Both the position numbers and the translations under genes were made by a program. Shown one piece after another: positions 63,207 through 64,000 of a stretch of DNA of 64,000 nucleotides (its first letter is position 1; the number at the start of each line of letters is the position of its first letter). The notes under the pieces were generated by a model. The model searched no databases. It was given only the letters and a program-made list of their open reading frames with translations, and was not told the origin of the DNA. The stretch spans positions 8,866,001 through 8,930,000 of the forward strand of contig JAPYXD010000704.1 of NCBI GenBank assembly GCA_030998225.1, written 5' to 3'. The DNA comes from Diplolepis rosae (taxonomy: Eukaryota; Arthropoda; Insecta; Hymenoptera; Diplolepididae).

Positions 63207-64000
63207 AAGCACAAAACGCGTGATTTGATTCAAAGAAATAATTTATTTGATAGGCATTTCTTCAATACAAGGAAATATTTCTTTGCTTGTGAATGTGAGC
63301 GAATTAACTCAACCAAATCATGTCTTTGAAACTAAGTACCTAATTTATTTGAATCTTGTTTTCGCACTCAAAGAAATATTTATTTGATTCAATAAGTCCC
63401 ATTTTTTGAATTCAACAAGACGCATTTGAATCAAATAATTTATCCATGGATGAATCAAGCTTTAGGTTTAGTTGAATCTAGGAAATATTAATTTAATTGA
63501 GGCATTCATTAATTAATTTAGGAAGATATTTATTCGATTCAAAGAGTTGATACATGTATATCAATGTAACGTTTCTTCATATGAATAAAATATTGTGTTT
63601 ACATTAATATTTATTTCTTTAGTTGAAAGAAATGTTTTTTGTGAACAGTAGAATGGAAGAATTCATTCAAAAAAGAACATTTATTTCAAAGAAAACGATA
63701 TTTTGTTGAAATGACTGCAAGTACGTTAAGTTAAAATAAATAATTTCTTTTACATAAATGTTTGGCATCATTGTTACAATTGAGCGGCCGGATGCAATAA
63801 TCGGTCGAGCGCTCGAAAACTCGAAAAAGCCATTGGACACGTTGTGACGTCACGAGTAAAAACTGAAAGTCCGAAATCACATAAATAAGAAATATAATTT
63901 TATAGAACTGTTAAAATTAAATCGAGGTTGTATTGGAAATTGTTTTGTAAAGTTCATACTTTTGACAATAAAAAATAAAATCAACAGATTTTTCACACTA
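63103..64000. repeat. CACTGAGAAAAAAT-type repeat tract at the transposase 3' end
   Basis: TA followed by CACTGAGAAAAAATATTC begins at about 63,104. Similar starts occur at 30,971 and, inverted, at about 26,300. The following 600 bases are rich in TTTGATTCAAAGAAAT-like words. No right-hand CAGTG tip is seen before the window ends. Beyond 63,760 the sequence is unassigned. Confidence 0.5.

Noticed and set aside
1..64000. CRISPR array, bacterial operon or phage genes
   Set aside because: No spaced direct repeats of that type; introns, LINEs and LTR elements show this is eukaryotic nuclear DNA.

Overview
The window looks like a piece of an AT-rich, transposon-packed insect nuclear genome, most likely hymenopteran. 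The reasons are exons of a chemoreceptor of the insect odorant receptor (7tm_6) family, GT/AG introns, insect-type Ty3/gypsy elements with envelope-like genes, I-clade and R1-like LINEs, mariner elements, and many palindromic non-autonomous DNA elements. There is no bacterial-style operon and no intact ordinary housekeeping gene.

Layout. 1-2,053: most of an element with inverted arms of about 390 bp. 2.65-6.15 kb: a decayed Ty3/gypsy element (CsRn1/Kabuki-like, minus strand). 6.6-7.5 kb: an inverted-repeat element. 8.33-9.12 kb: two odorant receptor exons (plus strand). 9.35-10.42 kb: a palindrome carrying tRNA-like units. 11.0-11.9 kb: an R1-like 3' end. 12.4-14.5 kb: a 2-kb foldback. 14.73 kb: a mariner MITE. 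15.8-22.6 kb: a small palindrome split at its centre by a full-length I-clade LINE with both ORFs open. 23.2-26.6 kb: mariner fragments around a 2.5-kb palindrome that itself holds a TTAA-flanked MITE. 28.3-34.4 kb: tandem repeats, a second copy of that palindrome, two CACTG-ended elements with TA duplications, another palindrome, and a mariner copy split by a MITE. 34.7-35.1 kb: the last two odorant receptor exons (plus strand).

36.1-48.5 kb is one errantivirus-like retroelement (minus strand). Its integrase is split by a second, younger errantivirus-like element (37,441-44,527) with 223-bp LTRs and a 4-bp target duplication. 48.5-51.7 kb is the 5' part of an R1-like LINE.

52.35-63.2 kb holds THAP-domain exons with a triplicated 153-bp exon unit, then a Tnp2/Transposase_21 (CACTA/EnSpm-like) transposase on the same strand with two in-frame ochre codons. 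Between them lie tRNA-like repeats, a TA-flanked TIR element, an unrecognised multi-exon gene on the opposite strand, and a poly(A)-tailed R1 3' end.

Two long-range relationships matter most. First, the receptor exons at 8.3-9.1 kb and 34.7-35.1 kb share strand, exon order and splice phase, so they may be one receptor gene whose intron has absorbed about 25 kb of transposons. Second, the THAP exons and the Tnp2-like transposase have compatible splice phases. CACTG...CAGTG repeats flanked by TA recur in the window, and one CACTG end lies in the transposase's own 3' tail. This suggests a THAP/Tnp2 transposon family and its non-autonomous partners. Both are inferences from sequence reading alone.
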